This document shows, piece by piece, positions 1 to 12,300 of a DNA stretch of 64,000 nt. Position numbers and translations under genes: made by a program. Every line of letters starts with the position of its first letter. Within the stretch, counting starts at the first letter, position 1. Source of the DNA: Astropecten irregularis (taxonomy: Eukaryota; Echinodermata; Asteroidea; Paxillosida; Astropectinidae); NCBI GenBank assembly GCA_963971285.1, contig OZ020263.1:1674001-1738000 (forward strand), given 5' to 3'. The notes beneath the pieces are model-generated. The model made no database searches. It was given only the letters and a program-made list of their open reading frames with translations, and had not been told where the DNA came from.

Positions 1-280
1 TAAAGGGCCGGTGCCTCCTTCAAATGCGTCTGGCGACTAAACTCCTTGTTTTCCATTTTTAAAAATATGTTTCATCTCAAGTTCTCAACTTGCATTCCAA
101 TAATAAAAGCATTCTACCATTGAATTTCTCGGCTCAAAGGCAAGTTCACACAAAGTGCCCGCCGGAAGGGTATTCCAGAGGTCGCAGGTTTAAATTCCTT
201 CCCAGACAATTTTGAATATTCTTTGTCCACCTTTCAATGAATCCGGCAGAAGTCATTGGCAGAATGCAGTAAGGCTCAAG

Positions 281-402
281 GCTGCATCCGAATCCGTTGT
301 CTAGAGCTAGGTCTAGGTCTTTGCTCCATTGGAAATATGCGGAGACACCTAGACAATAGACCTAGCCGTAGCTCTGGAAGCCTGTTTCGGACACGGCCTA
401 AG
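281..402. mobile_element. MITE with GGCCGTGTCCGAAACAGG-type terminal inverted repeats, in MAD2L1 intron
   Basis: The ends GGCTGCATCCGAATCCG and CGGACACGGCC are imperfect inverted repeats continuing inward to AGAGCTAGGTCT and AGACCTAGCC. A second partial copy in the opposite orientation is at 888-985. Confidence 0.6.
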
Positions 403-414
403 TAAGGTACTCAC

Positions 415-3164
415 AGAGATTGTCAAGAAGAGGCAGGAATGTGACGGTGGCGGTGATTTGAGTGATGACGGCACGGATTCCCTTGTTGATCTCCTCGTCT
501 GTCTTTTCTCTAGGCTTGCTGTATCATACAAAAACAAAACAACAACACATAGATAACTGACTATTAGGGACTCTTGTGTTTACATTGATAGCGCCCTCTT
601 GGGAGGAGAGATGGAGAGGCAACGCAATGATGTTGAAATTTCATGACATGTATAATAAAGAGCGTGTTCCATATTATTCCCTATTATATACATGTATAAA
701 AGGGACACCACAGACATAGGGCTGGATAACTCAGTTGGTAGACCAGTGGTGTTGTATTCGAATCCCACTCCATTTAATTTGTCTTTGTTCATTTTTCAAC
801 GATTTAATAAAAAGGTTGACAAATTATGTGGACGATCAAAATTCATGGCTATTCATGGTAAAGGCACCAAGTAACTGCAAGGTAGGCTTAGGCCGTGTCT
901 GAAACAGGCTTCCAGAGCTATGGCTAGGTCTATTGTCTTGGCGTTTCCGCGTATTTCCAATGGAGCAAAGATGCAGCCTTATGTTAAAAAATTTTTTTAC
1001 TTACCACAGGAAAAACCAAGAATGGTAAACTGTGATATGCACGTGGGTTTAAGGAACAACTATTGAAGAGAAACGATTGCTTTATACCTGTCGTGAGTCA
1101 TTGTTTTGTCGCACTCGATGTCAAACTGCCATCTCTCTCGCACAATTGCCGTATCAACCTCTGTGACGACAACCACTACCTTCTGCACGGTCTTCTCAAC
1201 CATCCAATCTACAGGTCAAAATACAGATTCAGGAATCACAACATTGTTTCAGGAAACGGTTTCATCAGGATGGTAGGAATACCTGCCACATAAGACAAGA
1301 GCTGTTTACCACACATCACCACCTGTCTCCACAGTGGGATTGGATCTAGACCCAGTAACTGGGGCGCTGAACTCCCTTTTTTAATTTAGGGGGTTGGCGG
1401 TCAGTCTAGCGCCCCAGAGAATCCCATAGACTTAAACGTTTTGTACACGGAAAAAATTGTACTTCATGGTACATAATTGTACAAAAATGTCCCCAAATGA
1501 CATCATTCAAAGACATCACAGATCGGTTTGAAAATCGCTCCATCTCTTCTCCGAATGTCAAGGATGGAATGCAGCTTTATTTGTTTGTGCTCACGATCTT
1601 TCTGTGTGATAAAAATAAATGTTTTATGATGGAAATCCAGACGATCATGTCAGACTTTTTTGGATCATCCACCATCTTGGTTTGGCTCTCCGCCAATAGA
1701 CCGATCCAGTAAGCCCCGCCCTATTTCGCATTGACCAATCACAGCCGCGAAAATCTGATCACCAATTGCAGCAGCCATTTTGGTGATCTCATGCTGGAGA
1801 TCATGGTATTGATTACTGCGGTGTTTATGTTTACGAAATGGAAAAACAATAAATACTGCCCTCTGTAAGTGCAGCACAACTTCACAAGTACAGTATCTTT
1901 CTGCTACAAATTGATGGTGTTTATATTTCCATTGTAATTCTGACTCTCGATGGCCTGGTAAGAGACGAAACGTACATTTGTGACTTTTTCCAAAACCAGA
2001 GTCCCATAGAGATAAGTGCTTTCGGTGATGGGCTTGCAACGCGTGTTGGCGATCGTGACACGTTACGCGCGCGCGTGTGCGTCGTTGCTTGGCCGTTGCT
2101 ATGGTGGGCGTGGCCTACTGGATCGGTCTATTAGAAACAAGCATGAAGTCATGTGTGTGTGGTGGAGAACGTCTATTGGCAAGTTGTAGTAAGTAAAGGA
2201 TAGTCACAGTGGATGTGTACAATTGTGTATCTGTGTAACATTTGACATCGCCACAAATCGTGCCCTACCAGGGTGGAATGACCCATTATTTACCATTGAG
2301 CTGTTTTAGGACATGGGATAGGTAATCTTGCAGTGCCTTCTCTGTTGATGTGAAGAGTGTCAGTCCATACTTCTGTTTTCTGGTGAAGGTCTCAGGAGGA
2401 TAGATACCTCGCTGATACAGCAAGCTGTTGATGCCATAGACTGCAACGCAAAGAAGAAAAGTATGGAAACATTTCAAGTATTTGAAGAAATAATTTGAAA
2501 TAGGCTATTTTTCACAAATTCATGGAATGATGTAGTGACGTGGCAGAATGACCGTGACTATTGCAATCACTCCTAGTCCCACCCATCTACCCTCACCAAC
2601 ATCAACACGTGTCTTGACCAATCAGAGATTGGCAATGGCATTGGACATCACAACTCCACAAGAACTGAAGAACAAGTTAAAATTTAACTTTAGTTTAATC
2701 ATGGAGGAAGGAAAAGACATGCATCCTGGCTTTTTAAAATTGTAGGGGCCTAACAATGCCCCCCGTAAATCTTCCCACATCAACCTACCATTAGCAACAG
2801 TTATTAACAGTAGCATGTCACTATCGAGTGAGTAGGTTTATGGATTCGAATTTCGAAGTTTCTACGGTTCAACCTCCCCCCCCCCCCCCCCACCTTGTAA
2901 TTGTACGTGTGCATATGGTAAGGTTGACCTGCAAAGTCAATGCAAAACAATGGGCGATGACCATGATGACGGTCGGGGTCAGTAGGTAACGTTAAACAAT
3001 GCTATTCTGTAAACCTTCCAGCACCTATGCCTAAATTCACGAACACTTATCAAACCTCACAACATTATCGATCATAAAAACTTACAGAAAAACTCGGCAA
3101 CCTTCTCGCAGGATCCCTTCAAAGTGATCGTATTCGGTTTCGTCGCTTGTTGTGTAGCCGCCAT
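415..3164 (-). CDS. MAD2L1: MAD2L1 spindle assembly checkpoint protein, partial (3' exon outside window)
   Basis: HORMA-domain checkpoint protein that holds CDC20 and delays anaphase until kinetochores attach. Coding exons on the minus strand in order: 3164-3086, 2440-2294, 1208-1088, 518-415; all introns are GT-AG and phases join (1, 1, 2, 1), giving 150 codons. The start ATG at 3164 opens MAATQQATKPNTITLKGSCE, matching the ITLRGSAEIVAEFF start of human MAD2A after a slightly longer N-terminus. Exon 2 carries the family signature YGINSLLYQRGIYPPETF and QKYGLTL; exon 3 carries RERWQFDIEC; exon 4 carries ITQITATVTFLPLL. Human MAD2A has 205 residues, so about 55 C-terminal residues (the safety-belt region) should lie left of position 1; I find no match for them in 1-414. 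It is head to head with ceramidase A, the start codons 231 bp apart. Confidence 0.93.
718..800 (+). mobile_element. tRNA-derived SINE, head region
   Basis: GATAACTCAGTTGGTAGACC resembles a tRNA A box and TATTCGAATCCCACTCC a B box; the tail TTTGTCTTTGTTCATTTTTC also occurs next to other copies in the window. It lies in a MAD2L1 intron. Confidence 0.65.
888..985. mobile_element. Second, inverted copy of the GGCCGTGTC MITE
   Basis: TAGGCCGTGTCTGAAACAGG to the GATGCAGCCTTAT end is a close reverse-complement match to 268-402. With that copy it forms a widely spaced inverted pair inside one MAD2L1 intron. Confidence 0.65.
1357..1420. repeat. Short hairpin with CTGGGGCGCTGA ends
   Basis: ACTGGGGCGCTGAACTCCC is followed after a short spacer by an imperfect inverse ending TCTAGCGCCCCAG, about 65 bp in all; probably a very short MITE remnant. 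Confidence 0.5.
1695..2132. mobile_element. MITE with AATAGACCGATCCAGTA terminal inverted repeats
   Basis: AATAGACCGATCCAGTAAGC at 1695 is matched inverted by CCTACTGGATCGGTCTATT ending 2132, giving a 438 bp non-autonomous element in the intron between MAD2L1 exons 2 and 3. A related partial end (CTTAATGGATCAGTCTATT) is near 14625-14645. Confidence 0.8.
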
Positions 3165-3395
3165 GATTTTAAATTTTCAGACGAGCGTGCAAAATAATAG
3201 TCAGATCCCCTCAGACTGAGATATTGAATATTTGTTGAAACACGTCAGGGTATCGGCCAGGCATGGATCAACACTGCCGTTGGCGGCGCTAGACACGGAA
3301 TGCGGTCTCAATTTTACATACAATACAATGCACCTGCTTTTTGTGTTACTTATTCATTGTCAACAATTCCACCACGGACGATCGAAGCTGTCAAG
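3165..3395. promoter_or_regulatory. Shared intergenic region between divergent MAD2L1 and ceramidase A
   Basis: Only 231 bp separate the two start codons, so both 5' UTRs and any core promoters must fit here or overlap the first exons. No clear TATA box is seen in a useful place for either gene. There is a GC-richer patch around 3270-3300 containing TTGGCGGCG, which loosely resembles an E2F-type site; that would suit the cell-cycle gene but is only a resemblance. A bidirectional promoter is inferred from geometry. A noncoding first exon further away cannot be excluded. Confidence 0.45.
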
Positions 3396-6300
3396 ATGTA
3401 TTCCAAACTAGCCACGATATTTCTGAGTTTATGCCTGCTTTTTGCAGGGATTTTAGCAGCCACACCTAGCTACATGATTGGGGTTGGAATTTCAGATGTG
3501 ACTGGACCTGCACTTGACGTGAATATGGTGAGAAATTATTGAAAATGATCATGATTACAAAATCGGTCAATTCAATGTTTGTTTATTATTACTTAGTATG
3601 TGGTGGGAGTGTTATTCACTGATTTACTGTTGTGTTGTATAATTTTAGTACAAGTAGTCAAATACTAGTCCTACTGAAAAACTATTAATTTTGCTGCATG
3701 ATTTTTTCAAACTTCACTGAACTCAGGAACATATAGGAAAGGAAGTTACAACTCCCATAAACTTCCATTTACATGTACTCTGTTGGGGGAGATTTCTGAG
3801 CTGATCCTGTGAAGTTAAACAGCTCACAATAACTTAATAATAACAAGTACAATCTTCCCTTCAATGGCCTTCATAGTACATGTACTATTTACCATTTTGA
3901 AATTTATAAATCAAAGAATAGGCCTATGTATGTTTCCGAGTTTTTTTAAAAGTTTATATTTGTCGGTTAATTCATCAACCTGGGTATTAAGTAATTTTTC
4001 AAGTTCATCCAAGGTTTGTAAAAAAAATTCATTAATTCGGAACCAATGATTGTCATTCTTTCTTTTAGTTTTTCACTGAACCCCCCTAACATCTGTAGTT
4101 ACTAGTTTGAGGGACTGGTTTATCCACATCATAGAAATGAAGGAATTCATAGTTGCGATGATTGTCTAGTAGACCAAGGGCAAGGCCAGGATTACCAACG
4201 ATCATCGCAACTTGGAATGAATTGCCTTGCTGTGGACTAGGAATCCCTTCCAGTCCCATTGTTTTTTTTCTTTGAAGAGATCATCAGACAAACAAAAATG
4301 GAATTATAATCATATATATTGAGCCTGTAGACAGCTTTTAATCAGATTAAATACGTGTGGAAGTAACCATTGACTTCCAAGAAATTTTATTTGTATCAAA
4401 TAACACATATGACACCGGTAGGCCTATACAGATGATGTCATTTTCAAGTGTAACAATTCATTATTCATATTTTCATACAGCGGCTATATAATAGAATTCA
4501 CTTTGGGTGTATGGCACCATACTGTGTCGTCAGCAACGACTAGTAGTAGACTTTGAAACCCTCAGTGAGATATTAACTTGTCCCTTCTCATAAATGGACT
4601 GCAAGTGCCTGATAAGGATCATAGAGGTCACAAGATAAATATCATCGGTACTTCATAATTACTAGGAGTGACCAGTGTATGCGTATTGACATACTTACTA
4701 TTCAGTTTGCTCAGACATTATTTTCAATAATGTGAGCATAATATGCATCATGTGTGTTATTTTATCTATTTTTGTCAAAGTGATGAGTCAGTATGTTGAG
4801 GTGTTCATCTGGTTTCTTTCAATGTACTCATCTACTTTTAAGCCCTTAGTTCCTTTTATCTTCCTCAGTGTGAATAATTAAATCTTTTGGAAGACTGGGT
4901 AGATTCAGGAAGGTGCCTCTAGAGCCAACATGCTGAGGGCCAGAATTTCAAGATTAATAAAACTGTGATCACAGGTCATCTTATCTGTCGCCAGTAGTGT
5001 ACTATTTATTATGAATAATATTACTTTAACACTAACTCTAAATGCTACAATACCCTAATGCTACCCTCATTCTCATACTAGTAAGGGTCGTGCACAAAAT
5101 TTACATACCTTATTTATAAATATGCAGGCAGGACAGTGGCTATAGCCACATGCTGGGATGGGTAGTGTGATATTGATTTGAACCCAACATTCATCCAGAG
5201 ACAGGTTTGGTTGGAATTAGCTTCCTAAATCCAGCGGCAATATCTGGGGAAAACGGCGCCCGGGGCAAGCGCTAAAATTGCGCCCCTAAATACCAACCTT
5301 TGAACCCAATGAATTTTAAAAAAAATCATATGATTTGAAATTGAAATCTTTGTTTGTTCAAACTTTATCGGATTAGATGTCCAATAACTTCAACAATACT
5401 GTCCTCCTTTTTTTAATTGTTTTCCTTTGCATTTTTTGTGTCCCCTAAAAAGTGGCGCCTGGGAATGTGCCCCCATTCACCCCCCCCCCCCCCAAATCTA
5501 CCAAAACCCCACACTTGCATACCAAACATTCCCTGGTGCATGTAACTGATTGCCTCTGTACTGTTGTTGATTTTTCTTCCTCAGATGGGTTATGCAGTCT
5601 TTGGTCAGAACACGGAGGGTATTCACTTGAGACTATACAGCCGGGCTTTCATCACATGCAACCTGAACGAGACAGAATGCAACGTGTTCGTCTGTGCTGA
5701 CATCGGAATGGCATCCTCGGCCATCAAATTCAAAGTATGAAGTCCATTGCAATCCAATTCAGGAAAGTTTACAGCAATTGTTGCAAGGTTTTGGTACAGT
5801 CGGATGCTACCATAAGCAACACCACTGTACTGAACATCATCCCTGGCTCCCCATTTTGGTAAACAAAACTTACTAAAAGTTTCCCAAATCGCTCAAATTA
5901 ATGTCTATAACAGACAATTTTTATGGATCCTGCATGTGTTCATTATAACAGCACTCCAGTCGATAAGTTTAGAGAACAATTAAATTTGTCACCCATTTTG
6001 CATTTTTTGGTCACAATTATGCAAATGAGCTGTCCTCAAAGACAGTCCGCACTAGTTTTAAATAGATTTATCTCGTCCAAACTGATAAATTTCATTCTGT
6101 GTTTTCCAATGTATCGTTGCCTAGGTGATCGAAGAGCTGCAGGATATCTACGGCGACCGTTACAACGAGAAGAACGTTGCCATCAGTGGCACGCATACGC
6201 ATTCCGGTCCTGGTGGCTATTTCCAATATAGTCTGTACACAGCGACTGCATTTGGCATCAAAAGAGCCAGCATTGACGCCATTGTAGAGGGGATCGTTGA

Positions 6301-9300
6301 GGTATGTATAATATTTGCCAGTTCTTAAAGGTACTATCATACCTTGGTAGCATACCAAAACAGATATCTCCACAGATTTATATATAACTTACAGGGTATA
6401 AAGATGGTGATGGTAGAAACATACTATTAAATTTGTCCTGCCTGAAGTGCTGTATTTATCCAGAAAAGAGTAAAAACAAAAATGACCAAAAACAGTTTTG
6501 ATCTTAGGAAGACCTAAACAAAAGAAAACAAAACTTGGAATCAAAATATGCAAATGTCCCAAACTCATAATTTTCCAATTTGTGCTGGATTTGTTTCATT
6601 TAAACAGAGCATCAAGAAGGCCCATACGAACCTACAAGAAGGAAACATCTCTTATAACAAGGGTGAACTCCTGGAGGTTAACATAAACAGGAGTCCGACA
6701 GCCTACGTACGCAATCCTCAGGCAGAAAGAGACAAGTAAGGAGCATCTTGTGAATTTTCTTGATAATAGGACGTCAGGCACTCTCAAGCATTAATTAGCG
6801 TCAGTGGTAGATTTGTTGGCTAGAGGCCTTTTCACATGATGTTATAAAAAAAACTCACAAGGCTTGCAAGTTTTTTTCATGAAATCTTACAAAAGTGTCA
6901 TCGTGTGAAAAGACACCAATGCTTGAGAGTGACCAATGCCCTGGTGAATCCTAGAGAAATTTCTCAAGCTTGAGAAATACTTGCAAGCCTTTGTGAGTTA
7001 TTTTTAGCATCGTGCGGGGGGGGGGGTCATGGGGTGCACATGTCCCCCCTCCCCTTTTCTTCTAGCCACAACAAAAAAAAAGAGGAAAAAAAATAATTTA
7101 TGTAGGTAGGGAGAAAAATAGAAGAAAAATAGGGGGGGGGATAAAATTAGCTAGCTTTGATCACCCCAAAATGCATCCGTCGCTATTGAATTGCCGCATT
7201 TTATTTCCATGCCCCCTCCCCCGTTTTGGAAATTCCTGGATCCGCTCCTGGAGACTAATGACTTTGTAAGTATACAATCATGTCATCATTGCAGATCCTA
7301 TCTGCCCTTTATCAGAAGCAATGAGAATTTACAAGGCAATAAACCGACCGGGACTGCGTAAAGTTGTCAAAATTGCTTCACAGCCTTACTTTGATTGTCT
7401 CTTTGTTATTAAAGGTATAGCTATGATGTGGACAAGGACATGGTTACGCTGAAGTTTGAAAATAGGGATGGCAAAGGATTAGGAGTTATATGGTAAGTAT
7501 TGGAGGTACGTTTGTGAAGGGTTTAGAGGAATGGACAAAGCCATCAGGGGTTGGAAATGATTCTCAGTCAAACCTTACGCAAATTGCTTTTTTCCCCTGC
7601 CTTGTCATCGTATTTGAGAGATTGTCTTAGAAAATGGTGTTGCTTATCCATAATTATTTTTCTGATAAAAGATAATAATCAATATAATAAATTGACAATA
7701 AAATTGATAATAAATGCTGAAAATTCTGTCGTTGTGTTTTTTTTTACAAGATTTTGATGATAATACATTTAATAGACTAAATTCTACCCTTTTTAGTTCT
7801 GTGGCTCTGAAACAAACCATTTGTTAAACTGGACATTATACTCTGGCCACCTTGAAAATGCTGATTAAAAAAACAATATTTTGCTTAAAAAACTTTTTTT
7901 TTCCTTACCAACAGGAATGTTTCCTTTGAAACTATAGAATCAATCATCTATCTTTTGTCTTCACGCCCTGTATTTTAAAGAAGATGTGCACAAAATAGAA
8001 CTGGAGACATAAACAAAAGCCAGTATTCTTAAAAAAACACCTATAATCAAGCAGTTTTCACGATGAAATATCTGAAAAAATTCACAGTTTTTTTCATTTC
8101 CTCCCTTTTCCATCTGCATTTCATTTTTTGTAAAAAAGTGTTTTCTATTTGATTTCTTTTCCAATGTTGCAGCTGGTTTCCCGTTCATCCAGTGAGTATG
8201 GAGAACAGCAATAAGCTCATCAGTAGTGACAACAAAGGCTACGCTTCCTATCTCTTTGAGATGGAGATGAACCCAGGAATGAGGATGGGCGAGGTGACCT
8301 CTCTTTAAATTCTTTGTCTGCCATGTTTATTCATTAGCAATTTTAGGAAAGAATCACTTTGATTAATCTTAGATAAGTATCAAATAAACCACAAGTGAAA
8401 ATGATTCATTGGATGGTGAACAATGAAAAATTTACTGGAGTGGGATTTGAACCAGAGGCCCCTTGGCTCAACAAATACAAAAGTAATAAAATTCTTTCTT
8501 AAATTTTAAAAAATTATTTTTCTTATTCAGGGGTCTTTTGTGGCTGCATTTCCAACCAGTAACCATGGTGATACGACCCCGCATATTAATGGCACAATCT
8601 GCATAAATACAGGAGAACCTTGTGATGCCGAGACAAGCACATGTGGAGGACAGGTACGTCTTATCCAAACTAACTTCAAAGCACATTGAGTCCGGCATTG
8701 TACGAGCTTAAATGGTAGCTCTGAGCTTTGAGGAGTGGTTAAATAGTATCACTGAAATCTATAAAGTTTACAAGATAAAAGTTCTAGTTTGTGCAAGTTT
8801 TGCATAACAAATGGCATAACATTTGAATAAGTTGTGGCTGTCACATGTTTTGTGTTGAAACTTTTTGTTTGCAGGCGGCCAATTGTATCGGAGGAGGTCC
8901 GGGAAAGGACATGTTTGAGAACACCAGAATGATTGCTGAAAGACTTTATGGAAAGGCAAAGGTGAGGTTTGCTTCATTGATTCAAGTTGCCGACAACGAG
9001 TCGTGCCGTTTTTTACCTGGATGGTTCCAGTCAAAATTTCAAATTCTTATTGTTACCTTCAAAATGGGAATTTTTGAAAGATTTTGTGGTTATTTCTTAT
9101 GTGTAGAATACCAACGAAAATTGAAGAATCCATGAAATTAGTGAATGTTCTGAAGGTTGCAGATTTTGTTTTATTCGGTTTACCTATTTCAGTTTAGTCT
9201 GAGTTATTTCAATTTAGAAGCCATGCTTTTTCCAAATTGTATCCTATAGTGAATAATTGAAGATATTGATTGATGTTATATCGATAATTTCCCTGCAGGA

Positions 9301-12300
9301 ATTGTATAATGCTACTGGTATACCACTCAGCGGGCCTGTATTAGCCGTACACCAGTATGTGAATATGTCAAATGTCACCATTGCGAAGGACAGTGACACA
9401 GTAAGTGCAATAACAATGGACATCCAGGACTCTTTCAATATTGGTCGGATCTATTATGTCATTTACCCTAACCCTCTGTACCTACCACAATAGACAAGAA
9501 TTGCTTACCACACATTATCACAGTCTCCACAAGGAAACTGGATCATAAACCACACATTACTGTGAAAATGTATTCAGGAAACCACACTTAAACATTTCGT
9601 TGATTTTTGTGTTATATAAAAACTATTAATTGTTTCTACTATTTTTGTTATTGTTACTACCAATTTAAATACCAATTCATTTTGTATCAATTGTTTTCAG
9701 TTTACAACTTGTACACCTGCTTTGGGCTACAGCTTTGCAGCTGGTACCACGGATGGTCCGGGAATTGTTACCTTCACTCAGGGTAAGCCAGTAGGATGAC
9801 CACTCAGGGTAAGCCAGTAGGATGACCTGCGTGGTCATCAATTACTTACTGACATGGTGTGATGGAAAGTTTGCCAGTTTTTGTTTGAGAAGCAGCTTTG
9901 ATCTTTCCAAAGTCATATATTCGGAATGATTTTTTACAGTCACTTTGCCAAGTTGTATTCAGTGGTTTATAGAACCCGTTTTACAAAATCACAACAACTT
10001 ATGAGTTTTCAGCATCAAGTTTTAAATAACTTAATCATCTCCATCAATAGGGCTCCGCGCTCGAGCTATTTATAGAATACGCCCTTTGTTATCGACAGCT
10101 ATAGTTACCCGGATGTTCGGACAAATATCACAACGTTTACGGTTAAGTTAATGGGGCCACGTGCGACTTGTTTGTCCGAACTTCTGAATGTGATGTCACG
10201 AGCGCAGAGCCCTATTGTGTAAGCTAACTCCACACAATTTGTTAGGTGAAAATAAGGATAGAATGATGCTGTTATTTACATGCTTTTCTTTTCACTGTCC
10301 TGAATTATCTCTTCGTTACGAAGTGATTTATTAATTTTTTCATGTGACATGTTAATTCCAACCATTGCAGTTGCCACCATTCAGCTTGCCAACCATTTCC
10401 TCATTCACATCACTGGCTAAATCGATGTCTCATTGGTCATCATTTCATGCATATTCATGATGTAGGCGGAGCTGTTTCATCATTACCAATGGTATGTGAA
10501 TACAAAATATCATTAACAATAAAAAAAAGAACGACATCGCATCATGCCCACATTGAAACTTTATTGAATGGGTGATCCAGCCAAGTTGGGGAAACTTTTC
10601 TGATTTTTGCATCTAGGCAGCAAATGGACCGTTCCGGCTTTGCTCTTAAGCTCCGCCCACCTTGGCAATGCCACGTGTTTTACATACTGCATGTGATACA
10701 GTCTGACAGATGTAAAGGACGACAATGACTTCAATTGGTCAATGCGCACGGTTTGATTGACAGGCCGGAAGGGTCCATTGTGTTTGTCTGTTAAAATACC
10801 GTAACGCCAATACTTGGCAGAATGACCCAACTCTATCACCTCTGGTTCTGATTTGATACAGGAATGACAGAAGGTACTCCTCTGTGGGATGGCCTCATCA
10901 AACCACTCTTCAACAATTTTGAAGAGACCCAAGCGTGTCAAAGACCCAAGCCAGTGCTTCTCCCCGTTGGAGATTACTTCAATACAACAGTAAGTCATTT
11001 TTATACAGCAATCCAAAGTTTTTGAAGGGCGCTTTCTCTTGATTAAAAAGGAAACTGCGGTATTATTTTGTACACCGCCAATCATCTATAGGATGTGTTG
11101 TTTGACCTTTGACCCTTTTTGTGTCATAAGAACATGGCTCCCGAGATCAAGGCGATTGTTGCTCTTCTGCTGAGCGATCCAATGGTACCGGACATCGTTG
11201 AGACACAGCTGCTCCGGATTGGCCAGTTTGTTATCATCTCGGGACCTGCAGAGTTCACGTAAGTCTCAATATATCTTAAATTGGGAGAATTTAGGGACAA
11301 CATCGGGATGTTTGGGGCCTTGCAGGATGAAGCTGGAGTGCTGGAGTGTCAGGCATTAGCTCTAGGCCATAGATTTTTTTTGCGTAGGCCACAAACTAAG
11401 CCATGTCCCTCATTTTCTTGTCTTCGACCCCCACCTCGTGGCCCCACAGTTTTGTAACCCACATGCTCCTTGATACAGGAAGTATGGCCTTAAAGTGTTT
11501 AATAAAAGTGTTTTCTTTCTCTTCTAAAAAGGACAATGGCAGGAAGGCTGATGTTGGAGGCAGTGAAACAAGTGAGGAAACATTTGATTAACTTTCTTTT
11601 TTTCTGCCGGCTTCGGCTCCATTTGGTTAACACATTTGAAGGTATCTATAGTATAGTGATTTTAACCACCAGTGCTTTTGGATTCAGTATGTTTGCACAC
11701 TAAAATTGGGAGCAAAGGATTATGTTCTATATAGCCCTATGTTCGGTATAGTGGTGTTCATTATAGCAGCATTCCACTATTCATGTGTCTGCAAAATTAT
11801 TATGTTGACTGAAGCATATCTTTGTCTCTAACACCAGATGCTTAATGAGAACGGCATGACAGGCGACGATGTTATGACAGTTATAACGAGTCTGACGAAT
11901 ACCTACACCAACTACGTGACTACATTTGAGGAGTATCAGGTATGTTTTTCCTTGCTTACTTTCGTGGAATTTTACTTCATTTTTATTTTTAAATTTGGTT
12001 GTGGTAATTCAGTGCGCAAGCTGCGCAAATTCCTTAACCCTAACCCACCGACATACAACAGTTTACCACACGGTAAGTGTGGTACGTCAGAGGGTTATGG
12101 TTAAGGGATATTGAATTTTCACATTAGTTCTCGCAGTGCAGCAGTGCTGTTTGTAGCCTGTAATTGCTAAGCAAAAAGTTTTGGTTGTAAGCAAATTTGT
12201 TTACCAAGCTGCTCTAAGGAAATCAGCTCAAGTAAATAGTTTTCATTTTGTTTTGACAGGTACAGAGATATGAGGGCGCTTCAACGTTGTACGGTCCACA

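Noticed and set aside
10561-11085. 174-codon open frame on the minus strand
   Set aside because: It is antisense to ceramidase A exon 11 and covers the MITE at 10623-10780; composition is not protein-like.
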